Below, piece by piece: positions 1-8,528 of a stretch of DNA of 64,000 bases (position 1 is the first letter of the stretch; the number at the start of each line of letters is the position of its first letter). The translations under genes were made by a program, and so were the position numbers. The stretch spans positions 248,001 to 312,000 of the forward strand of contig JALDRB010000002.1 of the NCBI GenBank assembly GCA_031316155.1, in the 5' to 3' direction. The notes beneath the pieces are model-generated. The model worked only from the letters and a program-made list of their open reading frames with translations, searched no databases and was not told the DNA's origin. This DNA is from Candidatus Scalindua sp. (lineage in GTDB: Bacteria > Planctomycetota > Brocadiia > Brocadiales > Scalinduaceae).

Positions 1-1180
1 CTTCTATTACCTTTCGTTGATTAAAGAGTACCGCAGCAGGGTTTGCATTGTATATGTAGAGACCGTAAATTTCGGGCTCTGCATGAATGAGAGCTTCACC
101 CAGTTGGTTCATATTAATCGTTCTTGGAGAGTTCGGGGAGAGATCATTTTTTTCGAGTTTTTCCCAGTTAATGGGGAAAGCCTCACTGGTTGGGTAGAAA
201 ATGCCTCCTCCCGGATATTTCCATGCGCCTACCAGACCGGGAAGGCAGGAGATTGTCCGTATCATCATCCCTCCATTTGTATGATGCTGCATTCCTGAAC
301 CTGCATAGATAAAAGATGGATTATGGCTCGCATACATTCTCGCAAATTCTCTGAGAACCTCTTTTTTAACCCCCGATATCTCTTCTACCTTCTCTGGGGG
401 GTATTCCTGGACTCTTATCGATAATGCTTCAAATCCCTCTGTATGCTTTTCTACAAACTCTTTATCATACAGGGAGTTGTTGATGATTATGTGCATAACT
501 CCCAGAGCGAGTGCGGCATCGCTTCCCGGTGTCGGTTGAAGAAAGAGATTTGCCATGTCAGCAGATTTCACCTTATATGGGTTTACGACTACATAAGCAG
601 CACCGTTTCTCCTTGCTTCCTGTATCAGGGGAATCTGGTGGATATTCGTGGAATAGGGATTTGTACCCCATGAAATAATGAGTTTTGATTGTGGAATAGC
701 GAAAGGATCCGCTCCAAAGGAGGCTCCAAGCGTATATTTGTATCCGATTCTTCCTCCCTTAGAGCATATTGTTCGGTCAAGACGTGATGCGCCGAGACGA
801 TTAAAGAATCTTTTGCCTGCAACCGTCCCGTTTACTAACCCCAGTGTTCCTGAACCGTTAAAAGGAAGTATTGATTCGGCTCCATATTTTGAAATTATTT
901 CATGAAATCGTCGAGAGATCGTTTCCGCTGCTTCCTCCCATGTTATCCTTTCAAATTTGGCTGCTCCCTTCTTTCCGACTCTTTTGAGAGGATATAATAG
1001 TCTGTCCTGGCTGTAGACTCTTTCCGGATAATTTGTTACTTTGTCGCAGAGGAAGCCTCTGGTACCAAAATGGTCGGGGTCTCCCTGAACCTTGATAAGT
1101 TTCCCCTTATGAACAGAAGAAATTATTCCACAGGTATCCGGGCAATCGTGAGGGCACACACTTCTTGCTCGTTTCATCAT
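1..1180 (-). CDS. Molybdopterin (bis-MGD) oxidoreductase, N-terminal part, cut by window edge
   Basis: Reading the minus strand from an ATG at 1180 (a stop codon lies directly upstream) gives an open frame of about 393 residues that runs off the left edge without a stop. Near the N-terminus is an iron-sulfur motif CPHDCPDTC (Cys 9, 13, 17) with a fourth Cys in FLCDKV (about residue 45), the [4Fe-4S] signature of the DMSO-reductase superfamily. Further on are SWGTNP, GSGMQHHTNGG and, at the edge, NANPAAV, typical of cofactor-binding segments of this family. There is no twin-arginine signal, so a cytoplasmic enzyme is likely. Substrate cannot be told from the N-terminal half; the Cys-x3-Cys-x3-Cys type is found in many uncharacterised anaerobic oxidoreductases. 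Confidence 0.85.
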   Translation of the reverse strand, partial: MMKRARSVCPHDCPDTCGIISSVHKGKLIKVQGDPDHFGTRGFLCDKVTNYPERVYSQDRLLYPLKRVGKKGAAKFERITWEEAAETISRRFHEIISKYGAESILPFNGSGTLGLVNGTVAGKRFFNRLGASRLDRTICSKGGRIGYKYTLGASFGADPFAIPQSKLIISWGTNPYSTNIHQIPLIQEARRNGAAYVVVNPYKVKSADMANLFLQPTPGSDAALALGVMHIIINNSLYDKEFVEKHTEGFEALSIRVQEYPPEKVEEISGVKKEVLREFARMYASHNPSFIYAGSGMQHHTNGGMMIRTISCLPGLVGAWKYPGGGIFYPTSEAFPINWEKLEKNDLSPNSPRTINMNQLGEALIHAEPEIYGLYIYNANPAAVLFNQRKVIE

Positions 1181-1279
1181 CTATTGAAGCATTCGATATT
1201 GCATTGAGAAAAAATAAAGAGTATAAAATAATGAGAGCAATAAATATTGTCAAGAGATGATTTGCATAACATGGATAAG

Positions 1280-1357
1280 CCAGAACCAAACAGCGGTCAT
1301 TAAATAACAAATCTCAATTTACAAAGCCCAAACAAATTTCAAATTACAATGTTCGAA
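1280..1357 (+). repeat. AT-rich dispersed repeat, copy 1
   Basis: Contains the words CCAGAACCAAACA, AATCTCAATTTACAAAGCCC and AAACAAATTTCAAATTACAA. Closely similar copies occur at 31044-31135 (reverse) and 47536-47680 (forward, interrupted). The right end overlaps a spurious upstream ATG (1349) of the M48 protease frame. Confidence 0.75.
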
Positions 1358-1408
1358 TTATTGTGTTTAGAAAATAAGAAAAGTGTGTTTACAAAAGATT
1401 CCGAGGTC

Positions 1409-2410
1409 ATGATCGTTAAAATTATAACATGTTTACTACCGGTTGTTTTCCTGATTGCCCTTGGATGTGCCAATACCGGACCAGTAATTCCCGGTGAGGA
1501 ACTGGAAAAGCTTGAAAGTGAGATTGAGAAACAGGCAACAGAAGTATATATACATGATTGGGCTAAGATTTGGGAGGTGGGTATCAGGATTCTCGACAAC
1601 CTTCCCGATGGAGCCGTAACAAAACGTGCTGTTATCGGTGCCCTGATCGGGGATAATTCAGAAGAGATTGCCGAGCTGTTTCATCTTCCTTCTGATAAGG
1701 GCTGTGTTGTAATAGAGGTTGCTCAAAACAGCATTGCAAAAGACGCAGGTATCAAATCAGGTGATCTTATAAAGGCTGTTAACGGTAATGAGGTGGATGA
1801 TCACGGAGACGTTGTGTTTGAAGCCGGCAAAACCAACACGATTGTTTTAGAAAGAGATGGTCTTAAATTCTCATGTAACGTGAAACCAAAGGAAGCCCCT
1901 TATGTAAGAATTAGTCTTGATCAAACCGGCAATATTAATGCCTATGCAGGGCTAACGGGAATTCAATTTACCTTAGGAATGGTTCATTTTGTTGAAAATG
2001 ACAATGAATTAGCCGTAATTATGGGACATGAATTAGCACATATTACATCAAGGCACATCCCCAAGAACGCCGGTGTGGCGGTGTTGTGTGGTATCTTCAG
2101 TGGTATAACAGGGCCATTTGCACCGCTTACTTTTAAGTCCCTCTATGCCCCGTATAGCAGAGAGAAAGAGAGAGAGGCTGATTATGTTGGCCTTATCTAT
2201 GCTCACCGTGCAGGTTACAACATAGAGAAGGGTATAGAACTCTGGAAGAGATTTGCGTTAGAAATACCCAGGAGCCGTTCAAAAAGTTTTCTCCATAACC
2301 ATCCTCCAAGTACCGAACGCATAATTCGTGTTAAAAAGGTAGCTGAACTTGTAAAATCTGGTAAAGAAATTTTGCAGAATGATAAATTTCACCAAGGTAA
2401 TTCTGATTAA
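1409..2410 (+). CDS. M48 family metalloprotease lipoprotein with internal PDZ-like domain
   Basis: A 333-residue protein with an N-terminal signal ending in the lipobox IALGC, so probably a membrane-anchored lipoprotein on the periplasmic side. A PDZ-like segment (GCVVIEVAQNSIAKDAGI... SGDLIKAVNG) occupies roughly residues 80-150. The M48 zinc site is HELAH about residue 210, with the downstream metal-ligand glutamate in READYVGL. Family members (BepA/LoiP/HtpX relatives) take part in envelope protein quality control; a PDZ domain inserted before the peptidase is less usual. I chose ATG 1409 because it begins directly at the signal peptide; an in-frame ATG at 1349 lies in a dispersed repeat. 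The GAGG before 1409 is very close to the start, so initiation is not certain. Confidence 0.82.
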   Translation: MIVKIITCLLPVVFLIALGCANTGPVIPGEELEKLESEIEKQATEVYIHDWAKIWEVGIRILDNLPDGAVTKRAVIGALIGDNSEEIAELFHLPSDKGCVVIEVAQNSIAKDAGIKSGDLIKAVNGNEVDDHGDVVFEAGKTNTIVLERDGLKFSCNVKPKEAPYVRISLDQTGNINAYAGLTGIQFTLGMVHFVENDNELAVIMGHELAHITSRHIPKNAGVAVLCGIFSGITGPFAPLTFKSLYAPYSREKEREADYVGLIYAHRAGYNIEKGIELWKRFALEIPRSRSKSFLHNHPPSTERIIRVKKVAELVKSGKEILQNDKFHQGNSD

Positions 2411-2552
2411 GAATGAGTCATTAATAAATAAACCCTGGATTTCTTGTTTCTGTCAGTAGTATCATTGAGTTTATAATTATGTACATCAGCATATACCGCA
2501 AAAAGGTAGCGGAAAGCTTCCTGCTCAAGCTGCCCGGTGTGGAAGATAGCTT

Positions 2553-3554
2553 TCAGATAGCACACTCTTTCAGCCAGCGTGCAGCATCTTTTGCCCAATA
2601 CGTGAGGATAATGTCCGCACCCGCCCGTTTCATACCAATCAGCGACTCCAGAGCAACGGCCTTTTCATCAATCCACCCTTTCTCATGTGCAGCCTTTACC
2701 ATAGAAAATTCTCCACTGACGTTGTATGCGGCTACAGGGTGTTCAAAGGTATCCTTAATGAGTCTGATAATATCTAGATACGGCAGAGCTGGTTTTACCA
2801 TCACAATGTCTGCACCCTCATCAATATCCAGAGATACTTCGCGTAAGGCTTCTCTTGAATTTGCCGGATCCATCTGGTATGATTTTCTATCTCCAAAGCT
2901 TGGCGGTGACTCCGCAGCATCTCTGAATGGCCCATAAAATGCTGAGGCGTACTTTGCGGCATAGGACATTATGGGTATTCCCTCAAAACCATTCTCATCA
3001 AGGATATTTCTGATAGCATCCACACGGCCATCCATCATATCGCTGGGGGCAACAATATCTACACCAGCATTGGCATGGGAAAGAGCTTCCCGGGAAAGAA
3101 GTTTAAGCGTTTCATCATTATCTACCTGATGCTCTCCGGTTTTCTCATCTTTTGTTACGAATCCGCAATGGCCATGATTCGTATACTCACACATGCAGAC
3201 ATCCGTAATAACCAGTATATTTGAAATTTTATTCTTAATTGCCCTGATTGCTTTTTGTATAATACCGTCATCTGCATAAGCTTCGGAACCTAACTCGTCT
3301 TTTTTTTGAGGGATACCAAATAAAATAACACCCGGAATGCCCAGATTCGCAAGTTCACGGACTTCTTCAACTAATGTATCAACGGAGAATTGATAATTGC
3401 CCGGCATTGATGGAATTTCAAGTTTAAGGCCGCTTCCGGGACGAACAAACAGTGGCATAATGAGATCGTTTACTGATAGATGTTCCTCGCGGACGAGTTT
3501 GCGTATCAATGTATTGGTTCTTAATCTGCGAGGTCGATACTTGGGGTATTGCAT
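2553..3554 (-). CDS. hemB: Delta-aminolevulinic acid dehydratase (porphobilinogen synthase)
   Basis: A 333-residue protein of normal family length. It joins two 5-aminolevulinates into porphobilinogen, the first common step to haem, sirohaem and cobamides. The three-cysteine zinc site is visible ([13 protein letters not shown], about residues 118-130), so this is the zinc-dependent form. The two active-site lysines lie in [16 protein letters not shown] and [18 protein letters not shown] is also diagnostic. AAGGAA sits about 8 nt before the ATG. It is transcribed divergently from the HD-domain gene at 3902. The organism's heavy demand for haem c and cobamide makes the placement beside a possible lower-ligand cluster suggestive, not proven. 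Confidence 0.96.
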   Translation of the reverse strand: MQYPKYRPRRLRTNTLIRKLVREEHLSVNDLIMPLFVRPGSGLKLEIPSMPGNYQFSVDTLVEEVRELANLGIPGVILFGIPQKKDELGSEAYADDGIIQKAIRAIKNKISNILVITDVCMCEYTNHGHCGFVTKDEKTGEHQVDNDETLKLLSREALSHANAGVDIVAPSDMMDGRVDAIRNILDENGFEGIPIMSYAAKYASAFYGPFRDAAESPPSFGDRKSYQMDPANSREALREVSLDIDEGADIVMVKPALPYLDIIRLIKDTFEHPVAAYNVSGEFSMVKAAHEKGWIDEKAVALESLIGMKRAGADIILTYWAKDAARWLKECAI

Positions 3555-3901
3555 GATATAGTTCCTTAAAAATTTTATCTAACGGGTAAATAACGGGGTC
3601 GCAATGAGGGCATAAAAACAAAATGTTCCCCTGCGTAGATATCGCTTTTCATGAAAAGATTCAGTGTATAAGGAAAAACTTGATTGTCAAATAGTATTTA
3701 ATCTCTCAATCAACCATTTCTTGCTTATCTTGACTGAAAATTTTCGATTGAAAGACTTTTGTGCCACACCTTTGGTTTGGTAAATAAAAATCTCAGAATC
3801 ATCGTTCATAACAGTCTGATAAGGGAAATAATGAGGTGGTTAGAGAAAGCGAAGCGGAAGACTTGATACGGATAAAAAATTTTTATCAGGAGATAACGTG
3901 A
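3555..3901. other. Divergent intergenic region hemB / HD-domain gene
   Basis: 347 bp that must hold both divergent promoters. I see no RNA gene, riboswitch or clear repeat in it. Confidence 0.5.
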
Positions 3902-4465
3902 ATGGAAGAATTAGTAAAATTCCTTTTTGAGGTAGGCCATTTGAAAAATGTGCAGAGAAGCGGATGGTGGTTGATTGGAAACCGTAACCCAGAGAGCGTG
4001 GCCGAACATTCATTTCGGTGCGCAGTCGTAGGGTATTTTTTAGCAAAGGCTGAAAACCTGGATACGTCCAGGGTTATTTTGATGTGTTTATTTCACGATC
4101 TTCACGAATCAAGAACAAATGATTTACATAAAATAGCGCAACGTTATCATAACCTTAAAGATGGAGAGAATAAGGCGTCACAAGACCAGATAATGTCTTT
4201 GAACAACTCTGAAAGAGATGAAATTGGATGTGTGTTGAAAGAGTTCTCGGACCAGGAGACCAAAGAGAGCGTAGTAGCGAAAGATGCGGATATTATAGAG
4301 TGTGTATTACAGGCAAGGGAATACCAGGTACAGCAGGGGCTTAAGGATGCTGAAGATTGGCTGAAGAACGCTCAAGGTTTGCTGAAGAGTAAATCCGCAA
4401 AAAAACTCCTGACTTTAATTGAAGGTTCGGATCCAAATGAGTGGTGGAAGAAATTGAAAGAGTAA
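3902..4465 (+). CDS. HD-domain 5'-deoxynucleotidase-like protein (YfbR/HDDC2 family)
   Basis: A 187-residue metal-dependent phosphohydrolase. HD-superfamily ligands are in order: His in VAEHSFR (about residue 36), the HD pair in LFHDLHES (about 66), and Asp in KDADIIE (about 127). The N-terminal RSGWWLIGNRNPESVAEHS is the usual signature of the YfbR/HDDC2 group, which removes phosphate from deoxynucleoside 5'-monophosphates. GGAG lies about 9 nt before the ATG. The gene stands alone, 228 bp before the ThiC-family gene, which has its own promoter. Exact nucleotide preference cannot be read from sequence. Confidence 0.88.
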   Translation: MEELVKFLFEVGHLKNVQRSGWWLIGNRNPESVAEHSFRCAVVGYFLAKAENLDTSRVILMCLFHDLHESRTNDLHKIAQRYHNLKDGENKASQDQIMSLNNSERDEIGCVLKEFSDQETKESVVAKDADIIECVLQAREYQVQQGLKDAEDWLKNAQGLLKSKSAKKLLTLIEGSDPNEWWKKLKE

Positions 4466-4614
4466 ATTGAAGAGATCTGGTAAAAGGAAGTAAACGAAAT
4501 TACGTGATCGGAGAAACGGTTCTGTACAGTATGTTTTCACATAGTAAATTACTGAGCGTATTTTGCTCATCGAAAAAGTCTCTTTGATTAAATCACCTCT
4601 GCAACAAAAACATT

Positions 4615-4643
4615 TTGACAATTATTGCTTATTATCCTAGAAT
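4615..4643 (+). promoter_or_regulatory. Sigma70-type promoter of the ThiC-family gene
   Basis: TTGACA (4615-4620), 17-bp spacer, TAGAAT (4638-4643). Transcription would start near 4650, leaving only about 44 nt of leader before the ATG at 4694. That is too short for a TPP riboswitch, and no THI-box words are visible. Confidence 0.6.
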
Positions 4644-4693
4644 TTTACCATTTCTAGCCGGTGTTTCATATCAGTTAAAAAGGGGAATATAGA

Positions 4694-6022
4694 ATGAAGA
4701 CTCAACTCGAAAGGGCAAGAGATGGTGAGATAACGCCTCAAATGGAAGATGCTGCAAAGTATGATGATGTGAGTCCTGAATTTATTCGTGAAGGAATCGC
4801 AAAAGGCCAGATTGTAATTTATGGAAACCCGCAAAGAGAGTCAAGGGTTATTGGTATTGGAAAAGGGCTCAGAACAAAGGTAAATGCGAGTATCGGTACT
4901 TCACCGGATATAATAGACTTTGACATGGAAGTGGAAAAAGCTCTTGTTGCCGAGAAATATGGAGCTGATACACTCATGGAACTTTCGACGGGAGGAGATT
5001 TAACTGAGGTACGAAGGAGAGTGCTGGAGGCAACAAAATTAACCGTTGGTACAGTTCCGCTTTATGAGGCTGCTATAGAAACTATCCGTAAAAAGGGTTC
5101 GGTAATTGATATGGAAGCTGACTTCCTGTTTGAAGTGATCGAGAAGCAGGCAGCGGAAGGAATTGGATTTATGGCAATCCATTGTGGCATTAATCTCATA
5201 ACATTAGAACGGTTAAAGAGACAGGGATACCGGTTTGGAGGATTAGTAAGCAGGGGCGGCTCTTTTTTAACCGCCTGGATGAATCACAATAAAAAGGAGA
5301 ATCCTCTTTATGACCAACTAGATAGACTGATCGGCATCATGAAAAAATACGATGTAATCTTAAGTCTTGGAAATGGTTTACGGGCAGGTGCGGTACATGA
5401 CAGTACCGACAGGGCACAGATACAGGAGCTGATTATTAACTCAGAAGTAGCCGAATATGCTCAGAAGAGGGGGGTACAAATAATAGTTGAAGGGCCTGGA
5501 CACATTCCGATAGATGAAATTGAAGCAAATGTTATTATACAAAAGAGGATGAGCAATAATGCGCCGTTTTATATGCTTGGTCCTATTACGACCGATGTGG
5601 CTCCCGGTTATGATCATATTTCATCGGCAATCGGTGCTGCTTTGTCTTCTCGATATGGCGCAGATTTTATCTGCTATGTAACGCCGCCCGAACACCTTGC
5701 GCTTCCAAAACCTGATGATGTAAGAGAAGGTGTTATTGCAGCCAGAATTGCTGTTCATGTGGGTGACATGGTTAAGCTTGGCGGCAGAGTGAAAAACCGG
5801 GACTTGAAGATGGGCATTGCGAGGAGGGACCTCGACTGGAAGACACAGTATGAGACTGCGATTACCTCTGAAAAGGCAAAACAGATAAGAGAAGAGAGAC
5901 CTCCCGCGGAAGATGACACCTGCACAATGTGTGGTAATGTGTGTTCGTTAAAGGGTGTCAGGGAGTATTACAAAGATGATTTGAAAGAAAGCAGGAAAAA
6001 ATCTTTTTCAACTGCTTTGTGA
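4694..6022 (+). CDS. thiC/bzaF: ThiC-superfamily radical SAM lyase: ThiC or 5-hydroxybenzimidazole synthase (BzaF type)
   Basis: A 442-residue protein of the short ThiC clade. The C-terminal cluster motif CTMCGNVC (Cys-x2-Cys-x3-Cys) would hold the [4Fe-4S]/SAM cofactor; SRGGS, VEGPGHIPI, GPITTDVAPGYDH and CYVTPPEHL are the family core. ThiC rearranges aminoimidazole ribotide (AIR) to the thiamin pyrimidine; its paralogue BzaF turns AIR into 5-hydroxybenzimidazole. Several positions usually invariant in ThiC differ: MELSTGGDL for MDLS, SLGNGLRAG for SLGDGLRPG, and IVIYGNPQR where PANxNH is common. With the short leader and downstream methylation genes this favours a BzaF-like role, but no BzaF sequence could be compared here. 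Database tools may name it ThiC. Confidence 0.85.
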   Translation: MKTQLERARDGEITPQMEDAAKYDDVSPEFIREGIAKGQIVIYGNPQRESRVIGIGKGLRTKVNASIGTSPDIIDFDMEVEKALVAEKYGADTLMELSTGGDLTEVRRRVLEATKLTVGTVPLYEAAIETIRKKGSVIDMEADFLFEVIEKQAAEGIGFMAIHCGINLITLERLKRQGYRFGGLVSRGGSFLTAWMNHNKKENPLYDQLDRLIGIMKKYDVILSLGNGLRAGAVHDSTDRAQIQELIINSEVAEYAQKRGVQIIVEGPGHIPIDEIEANVIIQKRMSNNAPFYMLGPITTDVAPGYDHISSAIGAALSSRYGADFICYVTPPEHLALPKPDDVREGVIAARIAVHVGDMVKLGGRVKNRDLKMGIARRDLDWKTQYETAITSEKAKQIREERPPAEDDTCTMCGNVCSLKGVREYYKDDLKESRKKSFSTAL

Positions 6023-6067
6023 AATTTATTCCATTTTAGAAGTAATAAATTAGCGGATAACATTTTT

Positions 6068-6235
6068 TGTGCGTTAGCACATACCTAAAATGGCGTGAAG
6101 CAAGAGACCTGCCCTGTAGAATAGATTATTTCAGATCATTAGTTGTGCTAAACCAAAAGAGGAAAGCGCTTAATCTCAAACGTCCTCTTAAGTATTATTC
6201 AACAGGGCACGCTGGCGGGCAGGATACGCTAACTC
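6068..6235 (+). repeat. Three-hairpin dispersed repeat, copy 1 (interrupted)
   Basis: Begins with the hairpin TGTGCGTTAGCACA and continues with CCTAAAATGGCGTGAAGCAA and GACCTGCCCTG; the right end GGGCAGGATACGCTAACTCG matches the end of the copy at 63896-63988. The middle is expanded. It lies 45 bp behind the stop codon of the ThiC-family gene. Confidence 0.65.
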
Positions 6236-6253
6236 GAGAGAAAGAGCTTAAGG

Positions 6254-6739
6254 ATGGAATGGTATATACATAAAGGCGCAAAAAACTGCTCACGCTGTGA
6301 AAGGCTGTTTGAAGAAGAGGAGGAATATTTTTCGGCGCTGTATGATACTGATAACGCCTATACAAGAAAGGATTTCTGCTTATGTTGCTGGGATACAAAC
6401 CGACAAAATGAATCTTTTTCTTATTGGAAAACAAAAGTCCAGAAGAAGAGTGAACCTGTTCAAAAATATGCACACACAGAGATATTTTATGATCTGTTTG
6501 TGAGATCGGAAAATGAGGAGAATGTTTCAAATATAAACTTCAGATATGTTCTTTCTTTATATTTAATGAGAAAAAAAGTTTTGACACTTCTGTCTATTGA
6601 TAAAACAGATGGTAATGAGTTTCTGATCTTTAGAAACCTTAAGGAAGACAAAGAGGTAAAGGTCTTCAACCCGAAGCTTGACAAGGAGGGAATACTCGCG
6701 GTTAAGGAAGAAATTGGTAAATTGATCGGAATTGCATGA
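6254..6739 (+). CDS. Conserved hypothetical protein with N-terminal zinc ribbon
   Basis: 161 residues. Two Cys-x2-Cys pairs, CSRC (about residues 12-15) and CLCC (about 42-45), would form a treble-clef or zinc-ribbon site; the rest is charged alpha/beta sequence with no recognisable domain and no membrane segment. I associate this N-terminal layout with small uncharacterised proteins of planctomycetes and deltaproteobacteria, but no function is known to me. It lies between the ThiC-family gene and the radical SAM gene on the same strand, with the three-hairpin repeat just upstream, so membership in that transcript is uncertain. Confidence 0.7.
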   Translation: MEWYIHKGAKNCSRCERLFEEEEEYFSALYDTDNAYTRKDFCLCCWDTNRQNESFSYWKTKVQKKSEPVQKYAHTEIFYDLFVRSENEENVSNINFRYVLSLYLMRKKVLTLLSIDKTDGNEFLIFRNLKEDKEVKVFNPKLDKEGILAVKEEIGKLIGIA

Positions 6740-6926
6740 ATTCAAATGTATTTTAAACTATCCTGTCTGATCCCGCCTACAGTCAGGAAGAAGAGTTATT
6801 CCCGCCTTAATCCTGTTCGATTTTATTATTCAGACTGGAACAACCCAGAAATAAGGAGCAGTTCAGTCAGGATGCTTTGCCAAATTGCGAATTGTCTTAA
6901 TCCATTATTATTAAACTGATAAAAAA

Positions 6927-8486
6927 ATGTCCGTTATCTTGTTAGAGCACCCGAGGCCGAAAAATCATAAAAGGTTTGCAGATGTAGTCAACACTCCCTT
7001 GTCGGCGTGTTTAATGACCGGTTACATTGCTTCAGTCTTGAAGTCGGAACATATTGACACAGAAATTGTGGATGCAAATCTTTTTGGATGGTCGTTTCAG
7101 AAGACGGTAGAGGAGTTAAAAAGACGAAATTTCAGTCTTTTAGGTGTGCACCTTCTTTATCTCTGGGAGGATACGGATTCTCTATTCGAAATGCTTTTTA
7201 ACCTTCGCAAAGAAGGTATCTGCGCCCATATAAATCTATACGGCCATTTCCCGACATTTGCATTCAGGGACATACTTTTTTATTATCCCTTTATCGATTC
7301 TGTTACGGTAGGTGAACCCGAATTAACTATCCTGGAACTGGCAGAAAAAATAGTTACTTCTCGAAAAAGAGCGATATTACACGTAATTGATGGTCTTGTT
7401 TTTCATTCCTGGTCAACAGAGGATAAGAATGGAAATGAATCGAATGGACGAAACCTGGTCGGCAAAGAACCAGATGTCGGAAAAAAGAGGCCGGAAATTA
7501 TAGAGAACAAACCGAGATCTGTCGTATCACGCCTCGATACGTTTCCGTTCCCTTTTCGTCATCATTATGATCTGTTCAAGAAAAAAGGTATTGCCTCGTA
7601 TATCCTTGGAAGCAGAGGCTGTTATGGAAGCTGCACCTTTTGTTATCTGGACCGGTTCTATGGAGAAAATTCTTCCTGGCGCGGGAGAAGTCCAGAAAAC
7701 GTTTTCGAGGAGGTATATGATTTGTATCAAAAATTTGGAGAAAGATATTTTTACTTCGCTGATGCAAATTTTTTTGGTCCCGGTAAAAAGGGTAAGGAGC
7801 GTGCAGGTAAATTTGCTCGTTTCATTATCGAGAAAGGTTTAAAGATTGAATTTGGGATAGAATGCAGGGTGAATGATATCGAAGCCGATTCACTTAGCCT
7901 GCTTGTTAAAGCAGGATTGAAAGAGGTATTTCTGGGAGTCGAAAACGGAAGCCAGAATTCACTTAACAGGTTCAACAAGATGACGACGGTTGAGGAGAAT
8001 AAAAAGGCCATATGTATGCTCAGACACCACAAAATTGAACCAAATTACGGATTTATCATGTTTGAGCCCGGGTCTACCCTCGGGGATGTACGAGAGAGTT
8101 TTGAATTTCTCAAAAAAATGAAAATGTTGCGTAAACCGGATATTACTGCACATCTCCTCTATCATCAGCAAACTCTTTTTAAGGGAATGCCTGATTATGA
8201 AAAGAGGAAAGATCATGCCGAATCCATTTCAAAGTTTAATTATGAATATTGCAATAAACTGAATGACAGGAAAGTCTCCCTCTTAGCCGAAAGAGTAAAC
8301 TATTTTTGTTTAAAGGTCTTAAGTGAATTGTCAAGAACTAAAGATGATCAGATATGGCATGATTCGTGCCATTATGATGAAGAAGATTCGTTTTCAATGG
8401 AATTGAATGAAAAACTGATAAATCATTTTGAGGAAACCTTGTGTTCTTTAGAAAAGGTATCACAAAGAGAGGTACAAGTTCTTTAA
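6927..8486 (+). CDS. Cobalamin-binding-domain radical SAM protein (BzaD/BzaE-like candidate)
   Basis: 519 residues. The first ~150 resemble the B12-binding Rossmann domain of radical SAM enzymes (VILLEHPRP start, VDANLFGWS, VGEPELTILELAEKI). The radical SAM cluster motif is CYGSCTFC (Cys-x3-Cys-x2-Cys, about residue 232), then FADANFFGPG and a TIM-barrel-like region with GVENGSQ. Class B family members methylate unreactive carbons or build rings. Only 42 bp separate it from the O-methyltransferase, so the two are very likely co-transcribed. Together with the ThiC-family enzyme they match the BzaF/BzaD(E)/BzaC enzyme types. A role in another anaerobic natural product or lipid is possible. Confidence 0.85.
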   Translation: MSVILLEHPRPKNHKRFADVVNTPLSACLMTGYIASVLKSEHIDTEIVDANLFGWSFQKTVEELKRRNFSLLGVHLLYLWEDTDSLFEMLFNLRKEGICAHINLYGHFPTFAFRDILFYYPFIDSVTVGEPELTILELAEKIVTSRKRAILHVIDGLVFHSWSTEDKNGNESNGRNLVGKEPDVGKKRPEIIENKPRSVVSRLDTFPFPFRHHYDLFKKKGIASYILGSRGCYGSCTFCYLDRFYGENSSWRGRSPENVFEEVYDLYQKFGERYFYFADANFFGPGKKGKERAGKFARFIIEKGLKIEFGIECRVNDIEADSLSLLVKAGLKEVFLGVENGSQNSLNRFNKMTTVEENKKAICMLRHHKIEPNYGFIMFEPGSTLGDVRESFEFLKKMKMLRKPDITAHLLYHQQTLFKGMPDYEKRKDHAESISKFNYEYCNKLNDRKVSLLAERVNYFCLKVLSELSRTKDDQIWHDSCHYDEEDSFSMELNEKLINHFEETLCSLEKVSQREVQVL

Positions 8487-8528
8487 GATGGGAAGTTATA
8501 CAATTAAGCGGTAAGGATCCAATTTTTT

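Noticed and set aside
17..905. Several plus-strand frames of 75-93 codons at the left edge
   Set aside because: They are antisense to the molybdopterin oxidoreductase frame, which has clear motifs and no stop across the same stretch.
4466..4693. TPP or cobalamin riboswitch before the ThiC-family gene
   Set aside because: No THI-box or B12-box words found, and the promoter leaves only about 44 nt of leader.
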